64,000 nt of DNA from the NCBI GenBank assembly GCA_026014745.1, contig JAOZHS010000002.1, forward strand, positions 186,001 through 250,000, written 5' to 3'. This stretch comes from Candidatus Bathyarchaeota archaeon. GTDB taxonomy: Archaea > Thermoproteota > Bathyarchaeia > Bathyarchaeales > Bathycorpusculaceae. Under the pieces are notes generated by a model, which was not told the origin of the DNA, searched no databases, and saw only the letters and a list, made by a program, of their open reading frames with translations. The first letter of the stretch is position 1, and every line of letters starts with the position of its first letter. Below are positions 25,246 to 34,378 of this stretch, one piece after another. A program made the translations under genes and the position numbers.

Positions 25246-25923
25246 TTAGACTCTTAGGATAACTTTTTGGGTGAATTGCCCTAATGTTTTGGCGAATTCC
25301 TCGATAACCTCAGGCGCGTAGGGCTTGAGTTGTTGGCACTTCTTATCCATCGTATCATCGGGGACGAACTGTTGAAGCGCATGAACTTTCGAGCCTTTAA
25401 CCAACTCGCCGATGCTCTTTATGTCCTCAAGGGTAACGATTTCTGGAACCAGAGTTGTGCGGAACTCGTAGGCTACAGTGCCGTTTTTGAGTAACTCTAT
25501 AGAACGGAGCAGGGGTGCTGTGTCAGTAGCGCCGAGTTGGCGGTATTTTTCGAGGCTGGTTTTCACGTCCATCGCAATGTAATCTACGTAGGGCAGGCAT
25601 TCTTCGAGTACGTCGGGGAAGAAGCCGTTGGTGTCGAGTTTTACGTTGAAGCCGCGTTCTTTGAGTTTAGCCAAGAATTTGGGGAGTTCCTTGTGCATAC
25701 AGGGTTCCCCGCCTGTTACGACGACGGAGTCGACGTATTTTTTGCGGGTCTCAAGGATTTTTAGTGCTGCGCCTTCGGAAAGAAAGGGAGGCTGGGGGTC
25801 CACTGCGATGCGCCAGTTGTGGCAGAAGGGGCAGCGGAGATTGCAGCCTGGAGTGAACAGCACAGTTGCAACATGGTCGGGGTAATCGACTAGGCTAGTT
25901 TTTTGTAATCCACTGAACTTCAT
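25246..25923 (-). CDS. nrdG: Anaerobic ribonucleotide reductase activating enzyme (radical SAM)
   Basis: The start is set at ATG 25923, giving the family's usual N-terminus MKFSGLQKTSLVDYP, 15 bases after the nrdD stop; a GTG at 25944 is an alternative. The 225-aa product has the radical-SAM cluster CNLRCPFCHNW (CxxxCxxC) and the GGEPCMHKEL motif. It uses S-adenosylmethionine to make the glycyl radical on NrdD. Length and motifs are complete, and it is the third gene of the nrdR-nrdD-nrdG operon. Confidence 0.92.
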   Translation of the reverse strand: MKFSGLQKTSLVDYPDHVATVLFTPGCNLRCPFCHNWRIAVDPQPPFLSEGAALKILETRKKYVDSVVVTGGEPCMHKELPKFLAKLKERGFNVKLDTNGFFPDVLEECLPYVDYIAMDVKTSLEKYRQLGATDTAPLLRSIELLKNGTVAYEFRTTLVPEIVTLEDIKSIGELVKGSKVHALQQFVPDDTMDKKCQQLKPYAPEVIEEFAKTLGQFTQKVILRV

Positions 25924-25940
25924 GAGGGCGTATTCACCTA

Positions 25941-28067
25941 TCACGCAATTAGAGGTGCCGTGTTTTGAATTACTGAACGCTCAAAGGTGTTTCGGATTTT
26001 GAATTCGGCTTGTTTTCCGTCGTTCCATTGATCCACAGGTCGCAGGTACCCCACTACGCGGCTGTAAACTTCGCTTTTTGCGCCGCAGACGGGGCAGTTA
26101 CGGTGTTCGCCAGAGGTGTATCCATGAGTTGGGCAGACGCTAAAGGTCGGAGTCAAGGTGAAGTAGGGCAGTTTAGAGTTCCAGCTGACTTTTTTGATGA
26201 GTTCCGCAGCAGCTTTCCATGAATGGATACGTTCGCCTAAGAATATGTGGAATACGGTTCCGCCTGTGTAGAGAGATTGGAGTGTCTCTTGGTGTTCTAG
26301 GGCTTCGAAGAGGTCGCCTGAGAAATCAACGGGGAGCTGAGAGCTGTTGGTGTAGAAGGGTTCGGCGTGTTCAGAGACAATTTGTTTTTGGTTGGCAAAG
26401 ACTATGTCGCGGTAGCGTTTTCGGTCGAGACGTGCGAGGCGGTAGCTGGTGCCTTCGGCGGGGGTGGCTTCGAGGTTGTAGATGCTGCCAGTTTCTTCTT
26501 GATAGTCAGCTAGGCGTTTACGCATGAAGTTTAGCATCTTAACTGCGAAAGCTTGACCGTCACGTGTGGAGATGTTTTGTCCCAGAAGGTTTAGTACGGC
26601 TTCGTTGACGCCGACTATGCCGATGGTTGAGAAGTGGTTCTTCCAGTATCGGTCATGTCCTTCTTTTACGTGACGCAAGTAGCGGCGGCTGTAGGGATAC
26701 AAACCGCTCTCGGTGAATGACTCCAGCACTTTGCGTTTGAGTTCTAAGCTGTCTTTTGCGGTATCCATTAAGGTGCTTAAGCGCTCATAGAAGTCATCTT
26801 CGTCTTTGGCGAGGTACCCGATGCGGGGGATGTTGAGGGTGACAACGCCGATGCTGCCTGTTAAGGGGTTGGCGCCAAAGAAGCCGCCTCCGCGTTTGCG
26901 AAGTTCACGGTTGTCGATTCGGAGTCGACAGCACATGCTGCGGACGTCTTCGGGTTTCATGTCGCTGTTGACAAAGTTGCTGAAGTAGGGGACGCCGTAT
27001 TTGGCGGTGACTTCAAAGATTGCTTGTGAGACGGGGGAGTCCCAGTCGAAGTCTTTGGTGACATTGTAGGTTGGGATGGGGAAGGTAAAGACGCGTCCTT
27101 TGGCGTCGCCTTGCGCCATGACTTTGGCGAAGGCCATGTTGAACATTTCCATCTCTTTGGTCATGCTGCCATAGGTGTCGCCGGTGACTTTGCCGTTGAA
27201 GAGGATTGCTTCATCCTTCATGAAGTCAGGGACGGTTAAGTCCAAGGTGAGGTTCGTGAACGGGGTCTGGAAGCCTACACGGGTCGGCACGTTCATGTTG
27301 AAGAAGAATTCTTGAAGCGCCTGATCAACGTCTTTTTGGGATAGGTTATCATACTTTATGAAGGGAGCGAGGTAAGTGTCAAAGTTGCTAAACGCCTGTG
27401 CACCCGCAGCTTCTCCTTGCAGGGTGTAGAAGAAGTTGACAACTTGACCTAGAGCGGTGCGGAAATGTTTAGCAGGTTTACTCTCGATTTTGCCAGGAAC
27501 ACCGCCGAAGCCCGATAGCAGCAAATCGCTGAGGTCCCAGCCGACGCAGTAGGGTCCTAAGACGCCTAAGTCGTGGATGTGGATGTCTCCTGAGAAGTGA
27601 GACGCAGCGATGTCTTCGGGGTAGATGCGGGCTATCCAGTATTTGGCGATAACCGCTGAAGAAAGATAGTTGTTTAGTCCTTGCAGGGAGTAGCTCATGT
27701 TGCTGTTTTCTTTGACGCGCCAGTCCGCTAACTCTAGGTATTGGTCCACCATGTCGGAGGAGCTAAGCAGCGCGGCTAATTCGCGCATGTCGTTGTGTTG
27801 TTTGCGGTAGAGGATGTAGGCTTTAGCGGTTTGGGCGTGTCCGTTTTCGATGAGGCGTTTTTCGACGATGTCTTGGATTTCTTCGACTGTGGGTACGCCG
27901 TCGTCGCCGTAGGTTTTTTGGAGTTCAGCCATTACTTCGTCGCTTATGCGTTTGGCTGTTTCTTTGTCTTTTCCGCCTACAGCACGTGCGGCTTTGTAAA
28001 TGGCTGTTGTGATTCTTTCTTGATCGAATGGTTCTAATTTACTATCACGTTTTAGGACAAACTTCAT
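25941..28067 (-). CDS. nrdD: Anaerobic ribonucleoside-triphosphate reductase (class III)
   Basis: A 708-aa protein with an N-terminal ATP-cone (about 3-92) that gives allosteric control, the catalytic barrel with the Cys pair region around MCCRLRIDNRELRKRGGG, and NPLTGSIGVVTLNIPRIG. The C-terminal zinc site is CPTHG ... CPVC (C645, H648, C658, C661). The glycyl-radical site is RVVGYLRP (G673), followed by DQWNDGKQAEF. It reduces NTPs to dNTPs under anoxia using formate or thioredoxin-type reductant. Start overlaps nrdR by 4 bases. No intein or intron seen. Confidence 0.94.
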   Translation of the reverse strand: MKFVLKRDSKLEPFDQERITTAIYKAARAVGGKDKETAKRISDEVMAELQKTYGDDGVPTVEEIQDIVEKRLIENGHAQTAKAYILYRKQHNDMRELAALLSSSDMVDQYLELADWRVKENSNMSYSLQGLNNYLSSAVIAKYWIARIYPEDIAASHFSGDIHIHDLGVLGPYCVGWDLSDLLLSGFGGVPGKIESKPAKHFRTALGQVVNFFYTLQGEAAGAQAFSNFDTYLAPFIKYDNLSQKDVDQALQEFFFNMNVPTRVGFQTPFTNLTLDLTVPDFMKDEAILFNGKVTGDTYGSMTKEMEMFNMAFAKVMAQGDAKGRVFTFPIPTYNVTKDFDWDSPVSQAIFEVTAKYGVPYFSNFVNSDMKPEDVRSMCCRLRIDNRELRKRGGGFFGANPLTGSIGVVTLNIPRIGYLAKDEDDFYERLSTLMDTAKDSLELKRKVLESFTESGLYPYSRRYLRHVKEGHDRYWKNHFSTIGIVGVNEAVLNLLGQNISTRDGQAFAVKMLNFMRKRLADYQEETGSIYNLEATPAEGTSYRLARLDRKRYRDIVFANQKQIVSEHAEPFYTNSSQLPVDFSGDLFEALEHQETLQSLYTGGTVFHIFLGERIHSWKAAAELIKKVSWNSKLPYFTLTPTFSVCPTHGYTSGEHRNCPVCGAKSEVYSRVVGYLRPVDQWNDGKQAEFKIRNTFERSVIQNTAPLIA

Positions 28068-28513
28068 GGTTTTTTCACTTCCGAGAGTACTCGCCTGAAA
28101 TCTTCAGGCTCTTCAAACTGTTTGTATACTGAAGCGAAGCGGATGTAGGCGATACGGTCAACGGTTTTGAGGCGTTTCATGATGGCGTCGCCGATGTCTC
28201 TGGAGGGGACTTCTTCGGTTCCTTTGAGCATGAGGTCTTGGCGGACTTGTTCCGCTAACTGGTTGATTTGGGTCATGGAGACGGGCCTTTTTTCGCAGGC
28301 TTTCTGTAGGCCGCGGATGATTTTGTTGACGTCGAAGCGTTGAAGGCTGTTGTCTTTTTTGCGGACCATGAGTTCGACGGTTTCGACGTATTCGTAGGTG
28401 GTGAAGCGTTTGCCGCAGCTTGTGCATTCCCTGCGTCTGCGTGTGGTGTTTTCGGGGGAGTCTCGGGTTTCGAGGGTTTTTGATTCTTGGGCGTTGCAGT
28501 AGGGGCATCTCAT
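28064..28513 (-). CDS. nrdR: Transcriptional repressor NrdR
   Basis: A 149-aa protein starting MRCPYCNAQESKTLETRDS, with the zinc ribbon formed by C3, C6, C30 and C33 (ECTSCGKRFTTYE), then an ATP-cone (about 46-136). NrdR senses ATP/dATP and represses ribonucleotide reductase genes. Being first in the nrdR-nrdD-nrdG operon with an ATGA overlap suggests self-regulation. No convincing NrdR box was found upstream. NrdR is mainly bacterial but occurs in some archaea, so acquisition from bacteria is likely. Confidence 0.93.
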   Translation of the reverse strand: MRCPYCNAQESKTLETRDSPENTTRRRRECTSCGKRFTTYEYVETVELMVRKKDNSLQRFDVNKIIRGLQKACEKRPVSMTQINQLAEQVRQDLMLKGTEEVPSRDIGDAIMKRLKTVDRIAYIRFASVYKQFEEPEDFRRVLSEVKKP

Positions 28514-28829
28514 ATTATATACATGCTCATTGAGTTTATTATTCGTAGTGCCGACAAGCTTACAATAGACACTACATTTAGCGGATATTTAAGTCGTTTT
28601 TACATTAAAACGCCAAAACAACCCATAACCCCCAAAGCAGATACCATAAAAAATAAACAAAAAACTAAACATAAAAAAAACCCAAAACGCCCTCAATTCG
28701 TAAAAAAACCCGAATCTGCCTAAATAATACTCCAGTTAAGCCTTACGCAAATAATATTAAATAAGAAACCCTTCACAAGACCCCGAAAAACAAACATTTC
28801 CAATCTGCCCCCCACAAAAAGGTGAAAGA
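28514..28829. other. 316-base divergent spacer between nrdR and cupin gene
   Basis: It holds both promoters. The nrdR side is AT-rich (TATATAATATG directly abuts the start codon). The middle is A-rich and C-rich on the plus strand with few T. An inverted GTAGTG/CACTAC pair (28545-28550, 28570-28575) is present but does not resemble a NrdR box. No gene seen. Confidence 0.5.
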
Positions 28830-29189
28830 ATGAATCCAAAAATCATCAAACCCAGCATCCTACATGAGTATTTAACCCCCGAACACTGCTATATAGCCGA
28901 AAACTACAGTTGCCCAGACGTATCCATCGCACGCGCCACCGTAGAACCCGGCGTCACCACTGTGCCTCACCACCTCAAAGGCGTGCAAGAAATCTACCTC
29001 ATCGCCTCAGGACAAGGAACCGTAACCGTCGGAGACCTCAAACCCACACCTGTAACGGCTGGCGATGTGGTAGTTATTCCACCCGAAACTTCTCAAAAAA
29101 TCACCAACACTGGCACCGTCGATTTAGTTTTTCATTGTATCTGCACGCCCCGCTTTACCGAAGAATGCTACGTAAGCGAAGGCGAATAG
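28830..29189 (+). CDS. Single-domain cupin protein
   Basis: A 119-aa protein with cupin motif 1 (EPGVTTVPHHLKGVQEIYLIASGQG) and motif 2 (TAGDVVVIPPETSQKITNTG). It includes the two His and the Glu that commonly bind a metal. GGTGA lies 5 bases before the ATG. Function within the superfamily (isomerase, dioxygenase or sensor) cannot be told. It stands alone and is divergent from nrdR. Confidence 0.85.
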   Translation: MNPKIIKPSILHEYLTPEHCYIAENYSCPDVSIARATVEPGVTTVPHHLKGVQEIYLIASGQGTVTVGDLKPTPVTAGDVVVIPPETSQKITNTGTVDLVFHCICTPRFTEECYVSEGE

Positions 29190-29301
29190 CCGCCTTGCAG
29201 TTGACATATATCAGAATAGGAACTACGCCTTATATGCTAAATTTACCGAGTAGTGTTTGAGAAGAAAGGAGAAGCTTCTCATCCCCCCTACCCTTTACTG
29301 C

Positions 29302-30336
<1,035 letters not shown>

Positions 30337-30421
30337 CTACAGACAACCAAGAACATCACTGTGATTTGGGAATAGTCAATATTTATTAATCATGATAGCG
30401 CTAAGCCCCTTGTGAAAAAAA

Positions 30422-30730
30422 ATGGTTGCTGTAACAGCATATCATATTTTGATCTACGGAAGCGCCGAAGGATACCAGACAAACAGAGCTCAAATAGCAC
30501 TTTATAACGGAAACCAAACAGTGGCATACGTTAGATTCAATGACCCCGGCATGGCTTTTGAAAGTGACAGCGAGGTCAACGGCATAATAAAAATGCACCT
30601 GCCTTCTACGATGTTCCAAAGCGTAATTGACATTCTACGCAACGAGAAACCCATAAACATCTACTTTGCTCAAGGCCGCGGCTTCTTTGGAACCGCAAGC
30701 ACAGAACAAGTAGGCGAAGGAGAAGCGTAA
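30422..30730 (+). CDS. Conserved-looking small protein between korA and korB, unknown
   Basis: A 102-aa, soluble, beta-rich protein (AYHILIYGSAEGYQTNRAQIALYN, then VAYVRFNDPG). No family recognised. The ATG follows a run of eight A with no strong ribosome-binding site. It lies on the opposite strand between the two kor genes and ends in a hairpin terminator, so it is an independent unit placed inside a normally continuous operon. Confidence 0.65.
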   Translation: MVAVTAYHILIYGSAEGYQTNRAQIALYNGNQTVAYVRFNDPGMAFESDSEVNGIIKMHLPSTMFQSVIDILRNEKPINIYFAQGRGFFGTASTEQVGEGEA

Positions 30731-30738
30731 AATCGTTT

Positions 30739-30767
30739 AACGAGGCAAACCAAACCTCGTTTTTTTC
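30739..30767 (+). terminator. Hairpin-plus-T terminator after the 30422 gene
   Basis: AACGAGG (30739-30745) and CCTCGTT (30755-30761) form a 7-base stem with a 9-base loop, directly followed by a run of T. Confidence 0.7.
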
Positions 30768-30805
30768 TATAAGGTGGAAAGGTAGAGAAGTAGGTGGGGG
30801 ATTTT

Positions 30806-32734
30806 TTAAGCCCCGTGGGTAAGCACTTGTCGTTCTTCTGCCTTGTTTTCTAGAATGTTTTTGAGCGCATCGTAGACTTCGGTTGTGGTCATGGGTCGTC
30901 CCGTGTATTTGAGGATGTAGTGGCTGGGTTTTATGCAGGTTTGTTCCGTTATGACGCCACCGAGTTGCGCGGTCCAGTTGTCTTCGATGTCGATGACGCG
31001 TTTTTTGTTTCGGAGGGCTTCTTTTAGGTAGGCAGAGGGAAGCGGATGAATCATCCGAACCTGTATGAAACCTAAGCTGTAGCCTTCAGTTTTGAGTTGA
31101 TTGATGGCTTCGATGATGGCGCCTTTGGGTGCACCCCAGCTGACGATGATGTTTTCCGCGTGGGGGTCGCCGAACACTTTTACTTTCAAATCCAGCGGCA
31201 CTTCCTTATCGATTAACGCCAGCTTGTTGAGACGTTTATCCATCATTTTTCGGCGTATGAACGGCTCCTCGTTAATGTTGCCCATCTCGTTGTGTTCGTC
31301 ACCGGTGTACCATTGAACCGCGTTTTTTGTCCCCAGAAACGCTCTGGGAGAAACACCGTTTTCGATGAATTGAAAACGTTTGTACTGTTTGCCTTCAAGG
31401 TCTTTTTCTGTGACTATTTTGCCGCGGTCTATGGTTACTTTGCGGTAATCGAACTCAGGGTAAGTTTGTGAAGCGTTAGCTGTGCCTTTATCTATTAAGT
31501 GAACAACGGGCACTTGATATCTTTCAGCTAAATTGAAAACTTCTGCCGCATCAAAGAAACATTCCTCTATATCACCAGAGGCAAGCAATATTCGGGCAAA
31601 TTCGCCGTGTGCCGCATGCATCGCAAAACGGAGGTCCTGTTGACTGTGATGTGTGGGCTGCCCTGTAGCTGGTCCACCCCGCTGATAAAGGGTGACTACT
31701 ACGGGGACTTCGTTGTTACCTGCCCAACCTAAGCCTTCAGCCATCAAAGAAAAACCGGGACCTGAAGTGCTGGTCGCCGCCCGCGCGCCTGTTAAACATG
31801 CGCCTGAAGCTGAATTTATAGCTGCTAACTCGTCCTCTGTCTGTAGCACGATGATGGCTTCTTGGGTGTTGTTGCGGGTTTTGAGGATTTCGTGGGCTTC
31901 TAAATATTCGCTTTCGTCCGATGCGGGCGTTATGGGGTAGTAGCATTGGACTCTGCAGCCGCCAAGAACTTTGCCCATCGCGACGGCTTGGTTTCCCGAT
32001 AAAAAGATACGGGGCTCCGTGATGGGCTGTTTTTCAAGTTTGTATTTGAAGTTGTTTACGTCGAAGTTCTGTTCCGCGTAGGTGTAGGCTTGGTTTACTG
32101 CTACGATGTTCATTTCGGCGATTTTCTCGTGGAAGGTGGCGCGTATGGCGTCTTCGACGAGTTTTCGGTCATACTTTAGTAACGCAAAAGATACGCCGAT
32201 GGTTAAGACATTAATCATTTTTTGTAGCGTGCTGAGTTTTTCTATGTGGAGTTTCTCGCCTATGTCTTTTAGCAAGTTAGTGTAGGGAACAGGATAGACG
32301 TTGATGTTTTGTTTCTTTGCATAAGTTAAGAAGTCGCTAATCGTTTCGCCGATACCATTGAGCTGCATAAACTCTCGGACATGGGTTTTGTATTCTTCGC
32401 TAAAAGTAGCAATACCAGCTAAAACGTTGACATCTAAGTCGCGTGAATCAACGATTACGCCGCCTTCACTCACAACGTCGCCGATGTGTCGCACAACGGT
32501 CTCTGCGTCAAACGCCGCCAACAAATCCACATCGCTTATGTTAGCTAATGTGGGGGTTTTGGAGACACGTTGATGGAAGTAGCTGTGCATGGTTTTGATG
32601 TTGGAGTGGTATTCTCTGCGTCCATAGACGTATAATCCGCCGTATCCGCAGGCTCTGCCAAATATGGTGGAAGCTGTGTCAACGCCGCTTCCTTGTGGTC
32701 CACCGGCCATCCAGTTTATGCTTTCAATTGCCAT
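30806..32734 (-). CDS. korA: 2-oxoacid:ferredoxin oxidoreductase, fused gamma-alpha subunit
   Basis: A 642-aa protein. The N-terminal part (about 1-200) is the gamma domain (INWMAGGPQGSGVDTASTIF). From about residue 238 the alpha domain begins (IFLSGNQAVAMGKVLGGCRVQCYYPITPASD), with TEDELAAINSASGACLTGARAATSTSGPG and QPTHHSQQDL typical of KorA. The C-terminal transketolase-like part contains IIVSWGAPKGAIIEAI. The fusion is common in archaea. A 45-aa Cys-rich gene lies 38 bases upstream on the same strand. korB follows only after an inserted opposite-strand gene. Confidence 0.9.
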   Translation of the reverse strand: MAIESINWMAGGPQGSGVDTASTIFGRACGYGGLYVYGRREYHSNIKTMHSYFHQRVSKTPTLANISDVDLLAAFDAETVVRHIGDVVSEGGVIVDSRDLDVNVLAGIATFSEEYKTHVREFMQLNGIGETISDFLTYAKKQNINVYPVPYTNLLKDIGEKLHIEKLSTLQKMINVLTIGVSFALLKYDRKLVEDAIRATFHEKIAEMNIVAVNQAYTYAEQNFDVNNFKYKLEKQPITEPRIFLSGNQAVAMGKVLGGCRVQCYYPITPASDESEYLEAHEILKTRNNTQEAIIVLQTEDELAAINSASGACLTGARAATSTSGPGFSLMAEGLGWAGNNEVPVVVTLYQRGGPATGQPTHHSQQDLRFAMHAAHGEFARILLASGDIEECFFDAAEVFNLAERYQVPVVHLIDKGTANASQTYPEFDYRKVTIDRGKIVTEKDLEGKQYKRFQFIENGVSPRAFLGTKNAVQWYTGDEHNEMGNINEEPFIRRKMMDKRLNKLALIDKEVPLDLKVKVFGDPHAENIIVSWGAPKGAIIEAINQLKTEGYSLGFIQVRMIHPLPSAYLKEALRNKKRVIDIEDNWTAQLGGVITEQTCIKPSHYILKYTGRPMTTTEVYDALKNILENKAEERQVLTHGA

Positions 32735-32772
32735 GTCGCATTTTCCGCCCTGAAAATCTGTGGTTGAGACGT

Positions 32773-32910
32773 TTATCCTCCGCCAGATGCTTTATCGGTG
32801 CCTACACAGCAGGTACAGGATGCGGTTTCGCCGCAGTAGGGGCACACACATTTGCAGTCGTCGATAAAGTTTCCGCAGTTGATGCAACGAGGCTGATCTT
32901 GTTTACTCAT
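32773..32910 (-). CDS. 45-aa Cys-rich zinc-ribbon protein at the head of the kor operon
   Basis: ATG at 32910 after GAGG; TAA at 32773. The product has nine Cys in 45 residues: CINC (9, 12), C19, C21, CPYC (23, 26), C32, C34 and C35, ending in a Gly-rich tail. Spacing suggests a two-zinc ribbon rather than a 4Fe-4S ferredoxin. It is 38 bases upstream of korA and probably co-transcribed. A role in assembly or electron transfer for the oxidoreductase is only a guess. Confidence 0.7.
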   Translation of the reverse strand: MSKQDQPRCINCGNFIDDCKCVCPYCGETASCTCCVGTDKASGGG

Positions 32911-33300
32911 CCTCTTCGCCTCTGCCCACATAACCTTGTATTACCTTAAGGTTTTAAGGTTTCGGAAAAAAGCAATAATCCACAAAACTGTCGTATGAGC
33001 AGTTTCTTGTTTGATTGAGCTCCAGGGAAAAAAGCAGAGCTGACAGATACACAAAACAGAATTTGAAAAAACCCTCATTTTTCGAATAGAAAAATAAAAA
33101 CGGCGTTTAAGCCAAAAAGACCTCGATTTTTTTTCTTAGTTACTTTTTGGGGCAAAACAGGCCTTTTTGTTCCATAGCCTAATATAGTCCCGTAAACCTT
33201 TTTCTTAGTTTGTGGGAATTCTTTAGAGGAAGAGTCTTAGAAAAAACAGTCGCTTTTTCTCCAATTTATTCTAAACGGTGGTTATTTGAGGTTATAGAAT
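32911..33300 (+). promoter_or_regulatory. 390-base leader/promoter region of aIF1A copy 1, conserved in copy 2
   Basis: No gene is seen here. Several blocks recur in the same order upstream of the second aIF1A (about 61086-61317): TTTTTCGA-TAGAA, GTTTAAGCCA/TTTAAGCCAG, CCTAATATAGT/CCTAATGTAGT, GGAATTC-TTTAGAGGAAGAGTC (33217-33238) and GCTTTTTCTC (33253-33262). CCTAATATAG (about 33178) could be the TATA box, which would leave an untranslated leader of roughly 90 bases containing the last two blocks. Confidence 0.6.
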
Positions 33301-33606
33301 TTGGGTAAACGAAAAATAACAAATGAGGGCAGCTTGGAAAGCATGATTCTGCCTACTTCTAATGATGTTTTGGGTATAGCAGTAAAAATGTTAGGTGCAG
33401 ACAGAATTATGGTGAAATGCCAAGATGGCAAAGAACGTCTATGCAGAGTCAGAGGCAAACTTAAAAGGCGCGTCTGGATACGCGACGGCGATATCGTTTT
33501 GGTTTCTCCGTGGGATTTTCAAAGTGACAGTAGAGGCGACATATTTTGGCGTTATAGGAAAAATCAGTGTGACTGGCTTAGAAGCCACAGCTACCTGACC
33601 ATGTAG
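33301..33606 (+). CDS. eif1A: Translation initiation factor aIF1A, copy 1
   Basis: A 101-aa OB-fold protein with a TTG start: KITNEGSLESMILPTSNDVLGIAVKMLGADRIMVKCQDGKERLCRVRGKL in pieces, then KRRVWIRDGDIVLVSPWDFQSD. These are the family's RNA-binding OB fold and C-terminal helix. It binds the ribosomal A site and promotes initiator tRNA and start-codon selection. It is one of two copies here; the other (61318-61623) differs at roughly a sixth of positions. It is followed by the LysW-like gene and, further on, aIF2-alpha. Confidence 0.93.
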   Translation: MGKRKITNEGSLESMILPTSNDVLGIAVKMLGADRIMVKCQDGKERLCRVRGKLKRRVWIRDGDIVLVSPWDFQSDSRGDIFWRYRKNQCDWLRSHSYLTM

Positions 33607-33619
33607 GAGGATACGCTCG

Positions 33620-33799
33620 ATTATTATAAAGTGCACTGAATGTGGGAATAAGTTCACAAAAGAAACCCCATCTGATGGAGAAGTTGGAGAAGTGGTATGT
33701 TGCCCAATCTGTGAAGCTCAATACAAAGTAATAGTTACTGATGGGAAATTGCGTTTAGAAGAGTCGATATGGGACGAAAATGACCGTGGAGAACTCTGA
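33620..33799 (+). CDS. LysW-like zinc-ribbon protein, copy 1; probable ATT start
   Basis: The frame reads 59 residues: KCTECGNKF and CCPICEAQYKV (two CxxC pairs), VTDGKLRLEE, and an acidic tail ending ENDRGEL. The layout (zinc ribbon, short beta, acidic tail ending like EDWGE) resembles LysW amino-group carrier proteins. No ATG, GTG or TTG exists between the in-frame stop at 33596 and the first Cys. GGAGG at 33606-33610 is followed after 9 bases by ATT ATT ATA. The second copy has the same problem. No lysine/arginine LysW-pathway genes are nearby. Confidence 0.68.
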   Translation: MIIKCTECGNKFTKETPSDGEVGEVVCCPICEAQYKVIVTDGKLRLEESIWDENDRGEL

Positions 33800-33820
33800 A
33801 AATAAAAGTTAGGTGAAAAA

Positions 33821-34348
33821 ATGAGTGAAAATAAGATAAATTTCATAATAGCGGTACGTGGCTATAAAAACGTGAAAAAACAAACAAACGGTAAATTCAC
33901 GGACTTTTCGGCTGCAGATCAATTGAACCAAAAAGTGCTCATGCGGATTATTGAGCCTCAAGGAAATGAACTGATAGGCGTCACTGAGGTCAAAACCTTA
34001 TCAGTTTTCATGAAACTCGAAAGCTATGCTTCCGCGGTTCTATTTGGCAGAAAATTCACAGAAGATGCTATTACAGAAATGAGCGAGCATAACATTCAGT
34101 ATGTTTCTGAAGACTACCTGCCACCATTCGACACTAAACAATTATACTTAGCAATTATGGACTACATCAACATTCAATGCGACAAAAGATGCGGAAGAAC
34201 CTTACATGCAATATCTGAATGCGAAGAAAAAAATAAGGACTTCTGCAAAATAAAAAACCTTGCCAAAAGCGCAAAAGAACATTTTAAAGATGGAACAGTT
34301 GGATTACTGAAAAACGACTTAAAAATGGCTTTGGCGCTGAGTCGCTAA
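33821..34348 (+). CDS. Stand-alone Rpb5-jaw/Mrr-like domain protein with C-terminal Cys motif
   Basis: A 175-aa protein not assignable to a named family. Residues 52-105 line up with residues 58-110 of the long RpoH in this window: [IV]G[IV]-x3-[NK]TL-x3-MK-x5-A[IV]-x4-[RK][FY]T-x2-A ... PxFD. The same region is the jaw domain of Rpb5, a restriction-nuclease-like fold. A C-terminal C-x3-C-x9-C-x7-C motif (C120, C124, C134, C142) may bind zinc. It lies between the LysW-like gene (21-base gap) and aIF2-alpha (30-base gap), so it is probably co-transcribed with initiation-factor genes. Function unknown. Confidence 0.7.
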   Translation: MSENKINFIIAVRGYKNVKKQTNGKFTDFSAADQLNQKVLMRIIEPQGNELIGVTEVKTLSVFMKLESYASAVLFGRKFTEDAITEMSEHNIQYVSEDYLPPFDTKQLYLAIMDYINIQCDKRCGRTLHAISECEEKNKDFCKIKNLAKSAKEHFKDGTVGLLKNDLKMALALSR

Positions 34349-34378
34349 AGATTTTAAAAACAAAAGTGGAATCAAATT

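Noticed and set aside
28545-28575. GTAGTG/CACTAC inverted repeat as NrdR box
   Set aside because: Half-site and spacing do not resemble the known paired 16-bp NrdR boxes (ACAC-WATAT-type). Kept only as a note.
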